The position numbers and the translations under genes are program-made. DNA of 64,000 nt. Source: Rugamonas apoptosis. GTDB taxonomy: Bacteria > Pseudomonadota > Gammaproteobacteria > Burkholderiales > Burkholderiaceae_D. The stretch is taken from contig NZ_JACEZU010000006.1 of NCBI RefSeq assembly GCF_014042355.1, positions 186,001-250,000 of the forward strand, given 5' to 3'. This document shows positions 37,183-45,563 of this stretch, piece by piece (the stretch's first letter is position 1; each line of letters begins with the position of its first letter). Under the pieces are notes generated by a model that was given only the letters and a program-made list of their open reading frames with translations, had not been told where the DNA came from and searched no databases.

Positions 37183-37842
37183 ATGATGCCCAAGCCAAAC
37201 GACGAAGCCCGGCAGTTGCGCGCGGAAATAGCCGCCGCCGCCGCCCGGCTGATAGCCCAGGACGGGGCCGAGTACGACAACGCCAAACGCAAGGCCGCGC
37301 GCCAGGTGCTGGGCGAGGCACACGGTAATATTAATATGTTGCCCGCCAACTTGTTGCCGTCCGACACAGAAATCGAACTGGAAGTGCGCTTGTACCAGGC
37401 GCTGTTCCATGCCGACAGCCAGCCCGCCCATTTATTCCGCCTGCGCACGATGGCGCTGCAAGTGATGGAGCTGCTGGCAAAGTTTACGCCCTACCTGACC
37501 GGATCCGTACTCAGCGGTACGGCCGGCCCCCACGACGACATCCATTTGCAACTATTCGCCGACAGCGCCAAGGAAGTGGAAATCTTCCTGCTGAACCAGA
37601 ACCTGACCCTGGACTTCTCGGAAGCGCCCCACTTCAAGGGCCCCCGTTTCGACCCGGTGGAAGTGGTCAGCTTCCTGTGGCAGCAGGAAGGCGTGCACGC
37701 GGCCCTGTATGAACTGGACGATTTGCGCGGCGCCCAGAAACTGCGCGCCGACGGCAAGCTGGTGCGGGCCGACTTGGCCGCCGTGCGCGCGCTCTTAATC
37801 AGCAGCACCCACTCCGACGAAAAAATTATCAACCCAACATGA
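37183..37842 (+). CDS. unknown protein with a nucleotidyltransferase-like segment
   Basis: This 219-residue soluble protein has no function I can assign. The N-terminus is helical and charged (residues 1-45). The most informative stretch is FTPYLTGSVLSGTAGPHDDIHLQLFADSAKEVEIFLL at about 98-134, which resembles the GS...DxD signature of nucleotidyltransferase-fold proteins, but with His at the second acidic position (DIH). That could mean loss of activity or a chance likeness. The next gene, tlpA, overlaps its stop by 4 nt, so the two are coupled. Homologues near mpl may carry a transferred Mur-ligase name, which the sequence does not support. Confidence 0.8.
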   Translation: MMPKPNDEARQLRAEIAAAAARLIAQDGAEYDNAKRKAARQVLGEAHGNINMLPANLLPSDTEIELEVRLYQALFHADSQPAHLFRLRTMALQVMELLAKFTPYLTGSVLSGTAGPHDDIHLQLFADSAKEVEIFLLNQNLTLDFSEAPHFKGPRFDPVEVVSFLWQQEGVHAALYELDDLRGAQKLRADGKLVRADLAAVRALLISSTHSDEKIINPT

Positions 37843-38387
37843 AAAAAAATAATCTGATCGCCTATTCCGTCATCGCCCTGCTGTTTGGCGCCATGGGCGC
37901 CTGGGTCGGCACCCACCAGAAGGAAGCGGCGCCGCCCGTGACGGCCACCATCGCCCCCGGCGTCACCGGTCCGGTGGACGCCTTATATAAACAGTCGCTG
38001 CCCGACGTGAAGGGTGCCAGCCAGGCCCTGGCCCAGTACAAGGGCCAGCCTTTGCTGGTCAATTTCTGGGCCCCGTGGTGCGCGCCGTGCGTGCAGGAGA
38101 TGCCGGAGCTGTCGGCGCTGGCAGCCGGAGATGCGGGCAAGAAGCTGAAAGTTATCGGCATAGGCATTGATTCGCCGTCGAATATCGCCGAATTTGCCAA
38201 CAAATTCAAAATCGCCTATCCGCTCTACGTGGCCGGCATGGGCGGCACCGAGCTGTCGCGCCAGTTCGGCAACACCGGTGGCGGCCTGCCATACACGGTA
38301 TTGATCGGGGCCGATGGACAAGTGAAGAAAACCTATTTAGGCCGACTGAAGTTCGATCAATTGCGCGCCGATCTGGGCGCGCTGTAA
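37839..38387 (+). CDS. tlpA: TlpA-like thiol:disulfide oxidoreductase
   Basis: This is a membrane-anchored periplasmic thioredoxin-fold protein of the TlpA/ResA type, probably reducing or exchanging disulfides in exported proteins. The 182-residue protein has an N-terminal anchor (LIAYSVIALLFGAMGAWVG, residues 6-24), the active site FWAPWCAPC (Cys81, Cys84) and the conserved cis-Pro region GGGLPYTVLI. It overlaps the preceding gene by 4 nt and is followed by aroQ. The precise partner, such as a cytochrome c maturation factor, is not evident. Confidence 0.92.
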   Translation: MKKNNLIAYSVIALLFGAMGAWVGTHQKEAAPPVTATIAPGVTGPVDALYKQSLPDVKGASQALAQYKGQPLLVNFWAPWCAPCVQEMPELSALAAGDAGKKLKVIGIGIDSPSNIAEFANKFKIAYPLYVAGMGGTELSRQFGNTGGGLPYTVLIGADGQVKKTYLGRLKFDQLRADLGAL

Positions 38388-38471
38388 TCAATTTCATCAG
38401 TTTTTTTCTCTTGCCATCGCCCTCCGTTGGCGGCAAAATGCGGAACTTTCGCGGAAAATGGTCCTGAATCC

Positions 38472-38909
38472 ATGGCACAACACCTCTTGTTACTCAACGG
38501 CCCCAACCTGAATTTGCTGGGGACGCGCGAGCCTGAGGTCTACGGCGCGAGCACCTTGGCTGATGTGGAACAGGCGGCCCAGGCACAGGCCACGGCCGCC
38601 GGCGCCACCTTGTCTTGTTTTCAGAGCAACCACGAAGGCGCGTTGATCGACCGCATCCATGCCGCCAGAACGGAAGGCGTGGACGCCATCGTCATCAACC
38701 CGGGTGGATTGACCCACACCAGCGTGGCCCTGCGCGACGCGCTGGCCGGTGTGGCCATTCCTTTCGTTGAAGTCCATATTTCGAATATTTACCAGCGCGA
38801 AGCATTTCGCCACCATTCTTTCCTTAGCGCAATAGCAATCGGTACGATCTGCGGCCTTGGCATCGAGGGATATCGCTTTGCCATCGACTTCGCCCTTAAA
38901 AGGCGTTAA
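38472..38909 (+). CDS. aroQ: 3-dehydroquinate dehydratase, type II
   Basis: AroQ dehydrates 3-dehydroquinate to 3-dehydroshikimate, one step before aroE, which lies elsewhere in the window. I start at [25 protein letters not shown], placing the catalytic Tyr in the flexible loop near residue 24 as in the family; a frame extension 15 codons upstream lacks support. Further motifs are [17 protein letters not shown] and [18 protein letters not shown] with the catalytic His. The product is 145 residues, normal for the dodecameric type II enzyme. It is followed by accB after 90 bp. Confidence 0.96.
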   Translation: MAQHLLLLNGPNLNLLGTREPEVYGASTLADVEQAAQAQATAAGATLSCFQSNHEGALIDRIHAARTEGVDAIVINPGGLTHTSVALRDALAGVAIPFVEVHISNIYQREAFRHHSFLSAIAIGTICGLGIEGYRFAIDFALKRR

Positions 38910-38999
38910 TCTACGCGATCTGCGCGCAATTTTAGCGCGGCGTGGCCCACGAGGCGGCGCTGCACCCACTCAAAACAAGATAATTCCTGGGGGTTACAC

Positions 39000-39470
39000 A
39001 TGGATTTACGCAAGCTCAAGACCTTGATCGACCTGGTCGCAGAATCGGACATCGCTGAACTGGAAGTCACCGAAGGCGAAAGCAAAGTGCGCATCGTCAA
39101 GTCCTCGGCCATGGCACAAAATCAAGTCGTGATGATGCAGCCGCAAGGCATGCAGCAGCATTTCCAGCCAAGCGCCGCCCCGATGGCCGCCGCCGCGCCG
39201 GTGGCTGCCGCCGCCGTCGTGGCCGCCGAGCCTGCCGGCCACGTGGTCAAGTCGCCCATGGTGGGCACCTTCTACCGTTCCTCGGCGCCGGGCAGCCCGG
39301 CCTTCGTGGAAGTGGGCGCCACCGTCAAGGAAGGCGACACCCTGTGCATCATCGAAGCGATGAAGCTGCTCAACGAAATCGACGCCGACAAGTCCGGCAC
39401 CATCACCCAGATCCTGGTCGAGAACGGCCAACCGGTCGAATTCGGCCAACCGCTGTTTGTGATAGGCTAA
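39000..39470 (+). CDS. accB: biotin carboxyl carrier protein of acetyl-CoA carboxylase
   Basis: AccB carries the biotin that shuttles CO2 in the first step of fatty acid synthesis. The 156-residue protein has an N-terminal domain ([23 protein letters not shown]), an Ala/Pro/Gln-rich hinge at about 45-78, and a C-terminal biotinyl domain in which Lys122 of the EAMKLLNEI motif is the biotin site. A GGGGG element sits a few nt before the ATG. accC follows after about 110 bp, the standard accBC arrangement. Confidence 0.97.
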   Translation: MDLRKLKTLIDLVAESDIAELEVTEGESKVRIVKSSAMAQNQVVMMQPQGMQQHFQPSAAPMAAAAPVAAAAVVAAEPAGHVVKSPMVGTFYRSSAPGSPAFVEVGATVKEGDTLCIIEAMKLLNEIDADKSGTITQILVENGQPVEFGQPLFVIG

Positions 39471-39579
39471 GTCGTTCGCCTGCCCCCGCCCGTGGCGGGG
39501 CGCGCCCGACTTCCTCCCCGCACTCCCCTCTACAGCAGCCGCCGGCCCGCCGGCGCTCACAGACCTACGCGAACCTATC

Positions 39580-40974
39580 ATGTTTGAAAAAATCCTCATC
39601 GCCAACCGTGGCGAAATCGCCCTCCGGATCCAGCGCGCCTGCCGCGAAATGGGCATCAAGACGGTGGTCGTCCACTCGGAAGCGGATAAAGACGCCAAAT
39701 ACGTGAAGCTGGCCGACGAATCGGTGTGTATCGGCCCGGCCCAGTCGTCGTTGAGCTACCTGAACATGCCGGCCATCATCAGCGCCGCCGAGGTGACGGA
39801 CGCGGAAGCGATCCACCCCGGCTACGGCTTCCTGTCGGAGAACGCCGACTTCGCCGAGCGGGTGGAAAAATCGGGCTTCGTCTTCATCGGCCCCCGTTCC
39901 GATTCGATCCGCCTGATGGGTGACAAGGTATCGGCCAAGCAAGCCATGATCAAGGCGGGCGTGCCCTGCGTGCCCGGTTCCGACGGCGCGCTGCCGGACG
40001 ATCCCAAGGCCATCGTGCAGATCGCCCGCAAGGTCGGCTATCCCGTCATCATCAAGGCGGCCGGTGGCGGCGGCGGTCGCGGCATGCGCGTGGTGCACAC
40101 GGAAGCGGCCCTGATCAACGCCGTGGCCATGACCAAGACGGAAGCGGGCACGGCCTTCGGCAACCCTGAAGTCTACATGGAGAAATACCTGGAAAATCCA
40201 CGCCACGTGGAAATCCAGATCCTGGCCGATGAGCACAAGAACGCCGTCTGGCTGGGCGAGCGCGACTGCTCCATGCAGCGCCGCCACCAGAAAGTGATCG
40301 AGGAAGCGCCGGCACCCGGCATTCCCCGCAAGCTGATTGAAAAAATCGGCGACCGCTGCGCGGAAGCGTGCCGCAAGATCGGCTACCGCGGCGCGGGCAC
40401 CTTCGAATTCCTGTACGAAAACGGCGAGTTCTACTTCATCGAGATGAACACCCGCGTGCAGGTGGAACACCCGGTCACGGAAATGATCACCGGCATCGAC
40501 ATCGTGCAGGAACAGATCCGCATCGCCTCCGGCGAGAAGCTGCGCTTCCGCCAGCGCGACGTGATGCTGGCCGGCCACGCCATCGAATGCCGCATCAACG
40601 CCGAAGACCCGTTCAAGTTCACCCCGTCGCCAGGCCGCATCCTGGCATGGCACACCCCGGGCGGCCCCGGCATCCGGGTCGACTCGCACTCGTATGCGGG
40701 GTATTATGTGCCACCGCACTACGATTCGATGATCGGCAAGGTGATCGCCTATGGCGCCACCCGCGAGCAGGCCATCCGCCGCATGCAGATCGCGCTGTCG
40801 GAAATGGTGGTCGAGGGTATCCAGACCAACATCCCGCTGCACCGCGAGCTGATGATCGACGCCCGCTTCATCGAAGGCGGCACCAATATTCACTACCTGG
40901 AACAAAAGCTGGCCGACATGCCCGAGCTGCACAAACTGAGCCTGGGCAACAAGACCGACAGCAAAGGATCGTAA
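39580..40974 (+). CDS. accC: biotin carboxylase subunit of acetyl-CoA carboxylase
   Basis: AccC carboxylates the biotin of AccB with bicarbonate and ATP. The 464-residue protein starts [26 protein letters not shown]. It has the ATP-grasp glycine loop [14 protein letters not shown] near 165-178, [38 protein letters not shown], and ECRINAEDP, all diagnostic. Its C-terminus is about 15 residues longer than the E. coli enzyme, of no known importance. Its stop overlaps the prmA start by 1 nt (TAATG). Confidence 0.97.
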   Translation: MFEKILIANRGEIALRIQRACREMGIKTVVVHSEADKDAKYVKLADESVCIGPAQSSLSYLNMPAIISAAEVTDAEAIHPGYGFLSENADFAERVEKSGFVFIGPRSDSIRLMGDKVSAKQAMIKAGVPCVPGSDGALPDDPKAIVQIARKVGYPVIIKAAGGGGGRGMRVVHTEAALINAVAMTKTEAGTAFGNPEVYMEKYLENPRHVEIQILADEHKNAVWLGERDCSMQRRHQKVIEEAPAPGIPRKLIEKIGDRCAEACRKIGYRGAGTFEFLYENGEFYFIEMNTRVQVEHPVTEMITGIDIVQEQIRIASGEKLRFRQRDVMLAGHAIECRINAEDPFKFTPSPGRILAWHTPGGPGIRVDSHSYAGYYVPPHYDSMIGKVIAYGATREQAIRRMQIALSEMVVEGIQTNIPLHRELMIDARFIEGGTNIHYLEQKLADMPELHKLSLGNKTDSKGS

Positions 40975-41912
40975 TGAGCTGGACTGAAATCGTCATCGAA
41001 ATCGCGCGCGACCACGCCGAAGCCCTGTCGGACGCCCTGATGGAGGTGGGCGCCCTGTCCGTTTCCGTCGAGGACGCGGACGAAGGCACGGACGCCGAGC
41101 GTCCCCTGTTCGGCGAGCCGGGCATGGAACCCAAGGAAGCGGCGTGGGAACACAGCCGCGTCGTCGCGTTGACGGAGCAGGATGCCGACCAGGCCGCCAT
41201 CGTGGCGGCCGCCGCCGGGCAGATCAAGCTGGCCGCCGTGCCCAAGTTCACGCTGCGCAAGGTGGAAGAGCAGGACTGGGTGCGCTTGACCCAGTCGCAA
41301 TTCGCCCCCATCCACATCGGCAAGAACATCTGGGTCGTGCCCAGCTGGCACGAAGCACCCGATCCTGACGCCCTGATCCTGGAACTGGACCCTGGCCTGG
41401 CCTTCGGCACGGGCAGCCATCCAACCACCCGGCTGTGCATGGAGTGGCTGGAAGCCCATCCTGCGCCCGGCAAGACGGTGCTCGACTACGGTTGCGGTTC
41501 CGGCATCCTGGCCATGGTGGCCAAGAAGCTGGGCGCGCAGCAGGTGGCCGGCGTCGACATCGACCCGCAGGCGATCGAATCGGCGCGCGACAATAGCGTA
41601 CGTAACCAGTGCGAAGTGGAATACTTCCTGCCCGATACGTTCGCCCAGTCGGCCTACGCCAACCAGCGCTTCGACGCGGTGGTGGCCAACATCCTGTCCA
41701 GCCCGCTCAAGCTGATGGCGCCCATGTTGTCGGGCCGCGTGGCCGAAGGGGGCACGCTGACCCTGTCGGGCGTGCTGGCGCGCCAGGCCGAGGAAGTGGC
41801 GGCCGCTTACGCGCCCTTCATCAAGCTGGGCGTATGGGCCGAGCAGGATGGCTGGGTCGCCCTGCATGGCCGTCTCGGCAGCGACACGGTGCCGCCCGCG
41901 CGCGACGCCTAA
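40974..41912 (+). CDS. prmA: ribosomal protein L11 methyltransferase
   Basis: PrmA trimethylates several amino groups of ribosomal protein L11 using S-adenosylmethionine. The start [34 protein letters not shown] is the N-terminal substrate-recognition domain; the open frame runs far upstream inside accC but the ATG overlapping the accC stop is clearly right. The catalytic domain shows [16 protein letters not shown], the SAM loop [19 protein letters not shown] and [15 protein letters not shown]. The 312-residue length is usual. It is coupled to accC. Confidence 0.95.
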   Translation: MSWTEIVIEIARDHAEALSDALMEVGALSVSVEDADEGTDAERPLFGEPGMEPKEAAWEHSRVVALTEQDADQAAIVAAAAGQIKLAAVPKFTLRKVEEQDWVRLTQSQFAPIHIGKNIWVVPSWHEAPDPDALILELDPGLAFGTGSHPTTRLCMEWLEAHPAPGKTVLDYGCGSGILAMVAKKLGAQQVAGVDIDPQAIESARDNSVRNQCEVEYFLPDTFAQSAYANQRFDAVVANILSSPLKLMAPMLSGRVAEGGTLTLSGVLARQAEEVAAAYAPFIKLGVWAEQDGWVALHGRLGSDTVPPARDA

Positions 41913-41924
41913 GCCACCGCAGCG

Positions 41925-43607
41925 ATGGCGCTCGCCACTAAATGCCCCCACTGCAACACGATATTTCGGGTCGCCCATGACCAGCTGAAATTACGTGGGG
42001 GCATAGTGCGCTGCGGCGCCTGCAATGAAGTTTTCGACGGTAACGCGGCCCTGCTGGAGCCGCCCGTGCCGCCAGCGGCGCCCATCCCGGCGCCGCCGCC
42101 CGCCCCCGCTCCTGTTCCCGCCCCGTTATCGGCTGCGGTCCCGTTCGACGCCGCCATGGCCGCGCTCGACACGCATGCCGCGGCGGCCTTGCAGCCGGCG
42201 ACGGAAGATGCCAGCGTCACGCTGGAACTTGATACGGCAGAATCGGCGGATACGGCCGAATTAGCGAATACAGCCGAATTAGCGGATGCCGCCGACGCGG
42301 CAGATACGTCCGGAACGGCCGATGGCGCCGATGCGTTCATCACCATCACGAGCGACGCCGCCTACGTGCAGCCAGCCACGGCCTACGCGCAAGCCGGCGC
42401 GCCGTTCGCCGTGCCGACGTCCCCCTCCTACGCCAGCGGCATCGACGCCACGCCCACGCTGGCGCCCATGCCGACGACGGCCGAAGACAAGCTGGAACTG
42501 GACCTGGACCTGGATCTGGACCTGGGGCCGGCCACCGGAATGCAGGATTGGGATACTGCGGCCAGCGCGCCGGCCGACGCCATCCACCTGGCCGAAGCGG
42601 CCGCCGCAAACGCCAGCACGATCCCCGACGTCGCGCCCACGCCAGCAGTGGCGGCGGAGCACGACCTCGTCGCCCCAGTGGCCGAACCTGAACGCGACGC
42701 CCCGTTCACGCTGGACGACAGCTTCCAGCTCGAACCGGACGACATGGCCGATGCCGGACCGGCGCTGGAAATCGAAGCGGATCGCCTGGCGCCGCTCAAC
42801 GCGCTGGCCGATGGCCGCCGCGAACCAACCTGGGGCGAACCGGCCACGCCGCCGCCCGCCGCCATCGCATCGGCTACGGCACCGGCAGCGTTGTCCGACA
42901 CCAACGCCGACGATGAGGACGAAGTGTTGGTCGACCTGTCACCCGCCGCGCGCGCGCAGGTGGAGGCCCCGCTGCCCATCACCGCCAGCCGTGGCGATGA
43001 TGAACCGGCGTTCGCCGCCCACGCCGTGGCCGACGGCCTGGCCGCCGACCTGGCCAGCGCCGACACCAACACCGACACCACGCCGGATGAACCAGGCTTC
43101 GTCAAACGCCACCATCGCCGTCAGCGGCTGGGCAAGCTGTCCACCATCGTCATGAGCCTGGGCTCGGTGCTGCTGGTGGGCGCGCTGGTGGGCCAGGGCG
43201 CCACCACCTTCCGCAACCAGCTGGCGGCCAACGTGCCCCAGCTGAAGCCCGCGCTACGGTCGCTGTGCACCGCGCTGGGCTGCCAGGTGGAACTGCCGGC
43301 CCAGATCGACTATGTCACCATCGAACAGGGCGAACTGCAAACCCTGAGCGAGTCCACCTTCTCGTTCACCACCCTGCTGCGCAACCAGGGTCCGACCGCG
43401 CAAGCGTGGCCCGACATCGAACTGCGGCTCGACGACGCCAGCGACAAGGCCGTGCTGCGCCGCGTGTTCGCACCGCGCGATTACCTGGGCCCGGATGCGG
43501 ACCTGGGCAAAGGCTTCGCCCCCCACTCCGAACAATCCGTCAAACTGTACTTTGAGCTCAAGCAGCTCAAGGCCTCCGGCTATCACATCGCCGTTTTCTA
43601 TCCGTAA
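41925..43607 (+). CDS. zinc-ribbon and DUF3426 membrane protein
   Basis: This 560-residue protein has three parts. The N-terminus is an MJ0042-type zinc ribbon with Cys7, Cys10, Cys30 and Cys33 (TKCPHCNTIF...VRCGACNEVF). A long acidic, Ala/Asp/Thr-rich linker follows (about 50-390), including five to six copies of a DTAELA-like hexapeptide and an LDLDLDLDLG run. A membrane helix at about 404-424 then leads to a periplasmic DUF3426 domain of about 130 residues that ends in GYHIAVFYP. The function is unknown; the design suggests a cytoplasmic metal or nucleic-acid sensor tethered to a periplasmic domain. It lies 12 nt after prmA and 9 nt before the PfkB gene. Confidence 0.9.
   Translation: MALATKCPHCNTIFRVAHDQLKLRGGIVRCGACNEVFDGNAALLEPPVPPAAPIPAPPPAPAPVPAPLSAAVPFDAAMAALDTHAAAALQPATEDASVTLELDTAESADTAELANTAELADAADAADTSGTADGADAFITITSDAAYVQPATAYAQAGAPFAVPTSPSYASGIDATPTLAPMPTTAEDKLELDLDLDLDLGPATGMQDWDTAASAPADAIHLAEAAAANASTIPDVAPTPAVAAEHDLVAPVAEPERDAPFTLDDSFQLEPDDMADAGPALEIEADRLAPLNALADGRREPTWGEPATPPPAAIASATAPAALSDTNADDEDEVLVDLSPAARAQVEAPLPITASRGDDEPAFAAHAVADGLAADLASADTNTDTTPDEPGFVKRHHRRQRLGKLSTIVMSLGSVLLVGALVGQGATTFRNQLAANVPQLKPALRSLCTALGCQVELPAQIDYVTIEQGELQTLSESTFSFTTLLRNQGPTAQAWPDIELRLDDASDKAVLRRVFAPRDYLGPDADLGKGFAPHSEQSVKLYFELKQLKASGYHIAVFYP
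42231..42320. repeat. 18-bp tandem repeat in the linker of the zinc-ribbon protein
   Basis: Five consecutive 18-bp units encode DTAESA, DTAELA, NTAELA, DAADAA and DTSGTA. Units two and three are nearly identical at the DNA level. The unit length preserves the frame, so copy number can vary without loss of the protein. Confidence 0.8.
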
Positions 43608-43616
43608 GGACCAATC

Positions 43617-44555
43617 ATGAACCAGACCACCCTGATCTGCGGCTCGCTCGCCATCGACACCATCATGCAATTTGGCGGCCGCTTTAGCGACACGCTGCTG
43701 GCCGACCAGCTGCACAAGGTGAACGTATCGTTCCTCGTGCCCACCATGCGCACGGAATTTGGCGGCTGCTCCGGCAACATCGCCTACAACCTCAAGATGC
43801 TGGGCGGCGATCCGCGCATCGTCGGCGTGATGGGCCAGGACAGCGGCCCTTACCTGGAACGCCTGCGCCAGTTCGGCATCGCCACTGACAACATCCTGGT
43901 CAAGCAGGACGCCTACACCGCCCAGTGCTTCGTGACGGCCGACGCCGACAACAACCAGATCAATGCCTTCCACCCCGGCGCCATGTCGTTCGCGCACGAG
44001 AACCCGGTGGCCAAGGCCGGCCCGGCGCGGGTCGCCATCATCTCGCCGGATGGCCACGAGGGCATGCTCAAGCACGCCGCCGACCTGGCCGCGCTGGGCA
44101 TCCCCTTCATGTTCGACCCCGGCCAGCAGCTGCCCATGTTCAGCGGCGAACAACTGATCGAATTCATCGACAAGGCCACCTACGTCTCGGCCAACGACTA
44201 CGAGATCGAACTGCTGATGGACCGCACCGGCCTGACCTTGCCGGACATGGCCAGCCGCCTGGAAGCGCTGATCGTCACGCGCGGTGACAAGGGTTCGGAG
44301 ATCTATACCAAAGGCCAGCGCATCGAGATTCCGGCCGTGCAGGCGGAAGCCGTGCTCGACCCGACCGGCTGCGGCGACGCCTACCGCGCCGGCCTGCTGT
44401 TCGGCATCACGCGCGGCTGGAGCTGGGAAACCACAGGCCGCCTGGCCAGCCTGCTGGGCGCCATCAAGATCGCCCGCAAAGGCGCGCAGAACCACCTGCT
44501 GACGGCCGCCGACATCGCGGACCGCTTCGAGGCGGCGTTCGGCTACCGCTACTAA
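43617..44555 (+). CDS. PfkB family sugar/nucleoside kinase (adenosine kinase-like)
   Basis: This 312-residue ribokinase-family kinase starts LICGSLAIDTIMQF. It has the GGCSGNIAYNLKMLGGDPRIVGVMGQDSG segment (PfkB signature 1 region) and the C-terminal anion hole and catalytic base in LDPTGCGDAYRAGLLFG (signature 2). Proteins of this clade next to accBC-prmA are commonly labelled adenosine kinase; ribokinase is another possibility, and sequence alone does not settle the substrate. It closes the plus-strand run and is followed by a strong terminator. Confidence 0.88.
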   Translation: MNQTTLICGSLAIDTIMQFGGRFSDTLLADQLHKVNVSFLVPTMRTEFGGCSGNIAYNLKMLGGDPRIVGVMGQDSGPYLERLRQFGIATDNILVKQDAYTAQCFVTADADNNQINAFHPGAMSFAHENPVAKAGPARVAIISPDGHEGMLKHAADLAALGIPFMFDPGQQLPMFSGEQLIEFIDKATYVSANDYEIELLMDRTGLTLPDMASRLEALIVTRGDKGSEIYTKGQRIEIPAVQAEAVLDPTGCGDAYRAGLLFGITRGWSWETTGRLASLLGAIKIARKGAQNHLLTAADIADRFEAAFGYRY

Positions 44556-44584
44556 GCGACTGCGGCAAGGGCCCAGGCCCATGC

Positions 44585-44622
44585 AAAATGCCCCGGCTGC
44601 GGCGACGCAGGCGGGGCATTTT
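44585..44622. terminator. terminator after the PfkB kinase gene
   Basis: AAAATGCCCC and GGGGCATTTT arms extend into an inner GGCTGCG/CGCAG stem with a GCGA loop. T-rich tracts occur in both orientations, so it can serve the kinase gene (plus) and yggU (minus). Confidence 0.9.
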
Positions 44623-44648
44623 CATTTTACGGGACTGTTTGGCCGGCG

Positions 44649-44957
44649 CTAGGCCGCCTCACCCAACAACAGGACAGCCACACCATCGGGCGTGAGCTTG
44701 GCCGCGCTAATTTCCAGCAACTTGCGTTTATTGGTCTGGCCATGCGTGAGCGCGATGGCGCTGCGCGGCACGGACAAGGTATCGGACAGGAAGCGGATCA
44801 ACGCTTCATTGGCCTTGCCCTCGATAGGCTGGGCATGCAGCTTGATCTTGAGCGCATCATCGAGCACGCCCACCACTTCCGTCTTCTTGGCGTTGGCCTG
44901 GATCTGCACCGCCAGCCGCACGCCGCCTGGCAGTGGCGAACACCAGGTACGGCTCAT
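44649..44957 (-). CDS. yggU: DUF167 (YggU) family protein
   Basis: This is a 102-residue member of the DUF167/YggU family, of unknown function. The conserved core is VQIQANAKKTEVVGVLDDALKIKLHAQPIEGKANEALIRFL (about residues 17-57), which matches the family's AxPxEGKANxxL motif. The ATG overlaps the yggT stop by 4 nt, a very common yggT-yggU pairing in proteobacteria. No catalytic residues are recognised. Confidence 0.92.
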   Translation of the reverse strand: MSRTWCSPLPGGVRLAVQIQANAKKTEVVGVLDDALKIKLHAQPIEGKANEALIRFLSDTLSVPRSAIALTHGQTNKRKLLEISAAKLTPDGVAVLLLGEAA

Positions 44958-45484
44958 CGGACCGCGAACAGCATGCCCAGCACCAGCTGCGCGATCTGCA
45001 GCAGGATGATGGCCACCAGCAGCGACAGGTCGAGGCTGCCCACCAGCGGCACCACGCGGCGGATGGGGCGCAGCAGCGGGTCATTCAGGGCCCGCACGAA
45101 CGGCGCCAGCGGCGCATGGGGATTGATCCAGCTGAAGATGGCTTCCACCACCAGCAGCGCCATGAAACCGTACAAAATCCATTCGAGGAAGCGCTGCAAG
45201 GCGGCCAGCAGCACGGCCGGCGCGCTCCAACCGGCCAGGAACAGCACCGACGTGGCCAGCAGCACGATCAGGAAGGCGCCGATCAGGCTGGCCCAATCGT
45301 AACCGCCCACGCCGGGCACGATGCGGCGCAGCGGGCGCACCAGCCAGTCGGACAGTTGAAAGGTGAATTGCGCCACGGACGATGGCGGCCGAACACGGAT
45401 CGCTTGCATCCAGAAACGTAACAGCAAGGCGCCACCCAACAACGTGGCGGCGGCATCGACGATCAACTTGATAATACTAAGCAC
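44954..45484 (-). CDS. yggT: YggT family membrane protein
   Basis: YggT proteins are small integral membrane proteins; some relatives act in cell division, plastid division or osmotic responses, but the bacterial role is uncertain. The 176-residue protein shows two copies of the YggT domain, each with LxRPLRRIVPGVGGYD or LLRPIRRVVPLVGSLD followed by a hydrophobic helix, giving about four to five membrane segments. The start is a GTG (45482-45484) preceded by GGAGG. The histone gene terminator ends just upstream, leaving little room for a separate promoter. Confidence 0.92.
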   Translation of the reverse strand: MLSIIKLIVDAAATLLGGALLLRFWMQAIRVRPPSSVAQFTFQLSDWLVRPLRRIVPGVGGYDWASLIGAFLIVLLATSVLFLAGWSAPAVLLAALQRFLEWILYGFMALLVVEAIFSWINPHAPLAPFVRALNDPLLRPIRRVVPLVGSLDLSLLVAIILLQIAQLVLGMLFAVR

Positions 45485-45495
45485 GGATTCCCTCC

Positions 45496-45532
45496 AAAAA
45501 AAAACCGCTGTGTGATTGTCTCACACAGCGGT
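45496..45532 (-). terminator. terminator of the histone-like gene
   Basis: A perfect 12-bp stem (ACCGCTGTGTGA / TCACACAGCGGT) with a 5-nt loop is followed on the minus strand by nine U. It lies about 30 nt beyond the histone-like stop and ends about 12 nt before the yggT GTG. Confidence 0.93.
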
Positions 45533-45563
45533 CGCTTGCCTTAACAGGCATCCACGCTTTTTC

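Noticed and set aside
40368..40973. Upstream extension of prmA
   Set aside because: This part overlaps accC out of frame and reads as Arg/His-rich shadow; the ATG overlapping the accC stop begins the conserved PrmA N-terminus.
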